A DNA stretch of 9,195 nucleotides from Pseudomonadota bacterium. GTDB taxonomy: Bacteria; Myxococcota; Polyangia; GCA-2747355; JACKDQ01. The position numbers and the translations under genes were made by a program. Of this stretch, positions 9,032 to 9,195 are shown in pieces. Below the pieces are notes generated by a model. That model did not search any database and was not told the DNA's origin. It saw nothing but the letters and a program-made list of their open reading frames with translations. Every line of letters starts with the position of its first letter. Positions within the stretch are counted from its first letter, which is position 1. The stretch spans positions 1 to 9,195 of the forward strand of contig JAUVBO010000050.1 in the NCBI GenBank assembly GCA_030591195.1, given 5' to 3'.

Positions 9032-9195
9032 TCAGCGCTTCTTGCGCCGCCGCCGTCGCTTCTTCTTCTTGCTGCTCGCCTGGTCGTCGGTCGCGGGCTC
9101 CTCGTCGGTCTCGGGCTCCTCGGCGGTCTCGGGCTCCTCGGCGGCCTCGGGCTCCTCGGCGGCCTGCTCGCCTGGCGCCTCGGCCTCGATGACGA
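9032..9195 (-). CDS. C-terminal tail of an unidentified protein (partial, 5' end outside window)
   Basis: Only the last 53 residues are visible. They comprise an Ala/Glu-rich stretch with four near-identical six-residue units (EEPEAA, EEPETA, EEPETD, EEPATD), then a short Asp/Ser linker, then a very basic end, SSKKKKRRRRRKKR. Such acidic-then-basic disordered tails occur on RNA- or ribosome-binding proteins such as RNA helicases and RNases, but there is no domain here to name the protein. It ends 11 nt before ldcA on the same strand and is probably in one transcript with it. The reading frame is supported by the in-phase 18-bp repeat and the TGA stop. Confidence 0.7.
   Translation of the reverse strand, partial: VIEAEAPGEQAAEEPEAAEEPETAEEPETDEEPATDDQASSKKKKRRRRRKKR
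9094..9165 (-). repeat. Four tandem 18-bp repeats encoding EEPExx units
   Basis: Four consecutive 18-bp units (plus-strand form CGGGCTCCTCGGCGGCCT, with one or two substitutions in the copies nearest the stop codon) are in phase with the reading frame. The two units farthest from the stop are identical, which suggests recent duplication. Copy number could vary between strains without shifting the frame. Confidence 0.85.

Overview
This is a GC-rich chromosomal window with six genes or gene parts. Three features suggest a deltaproteobacterial-type lineage (Myxococcota or Bradymonadota): a membrane-anchored PEGA-domain Ser/Thr kinase, a very Cys-rich secreted lipoprotein, and the codon bias. That assignment is inferred from gene content; there is no rRNA or other marker to settle it.

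Layout: (1) 1-2757, minus strand: secA, the preprotein translocase ATPase. Its C-terminal end runs off the left edge. It has a large extra segment in the helical scaffold/wing region, and its N-terminus is unusual (see below). (2) 2818-3018: a divergent intergenic region with a good sigma70-like promoter and a strong leader hairpin for secA, plus a weaker candidate promoter for the plus-strand genes. (3) 3019-4898, plus strand: a probable two-gene unit of a PlsC-like acyltransferase and an NAD(P)-binding epimerase-like SDR that lacks the usual catalytic Tyr. (4) 4899-5095: an intergenic region with three copies of a 9-bp GTT(A/C)ACAGC motif. (5) 5096-6256, plus: a lipoprotein with about 56 cysteines in Dickkopf-like repeats. 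(6) 6374-8143, plus: a Ser/Thr protein kinase with one transmembrane helix and a C-terminal PEGA domain. It sits behind a short region with two tandem 12-bp repeats that overlap a candidate promoter. (7) 8115-9020, minus: an S66-family LD-carboxypeptidase that overlaps the kinase tail by 29 bp. (8) 9032-9195, minus: the C-terminal end of an unidentified gene with an acidic repeat and a basic tail, 11 nt upstream of the carboxypeptidase and probably co-transcribed with it.

The theme is largely the cell envelope: protein export, phospholipid acylation, a secreted lipoprotein, transmembrane signalling and murein peptide recycling. No mobile element, CRISPR array, tRNA or rRNA is visible.

The most striking observation is at the secA 5' end. 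A good ribosome binding site and ATG at 2817 begin a frame that matches E. coli SecA numbering residue for residue, but TAG codons stand at positions 3 and 19. The uninterrupted frame starts only at 2757, without the normal first 20 residues. I cannot tell from sequence alone whether this is sequencing error, recoding or a real N-terminal loss.
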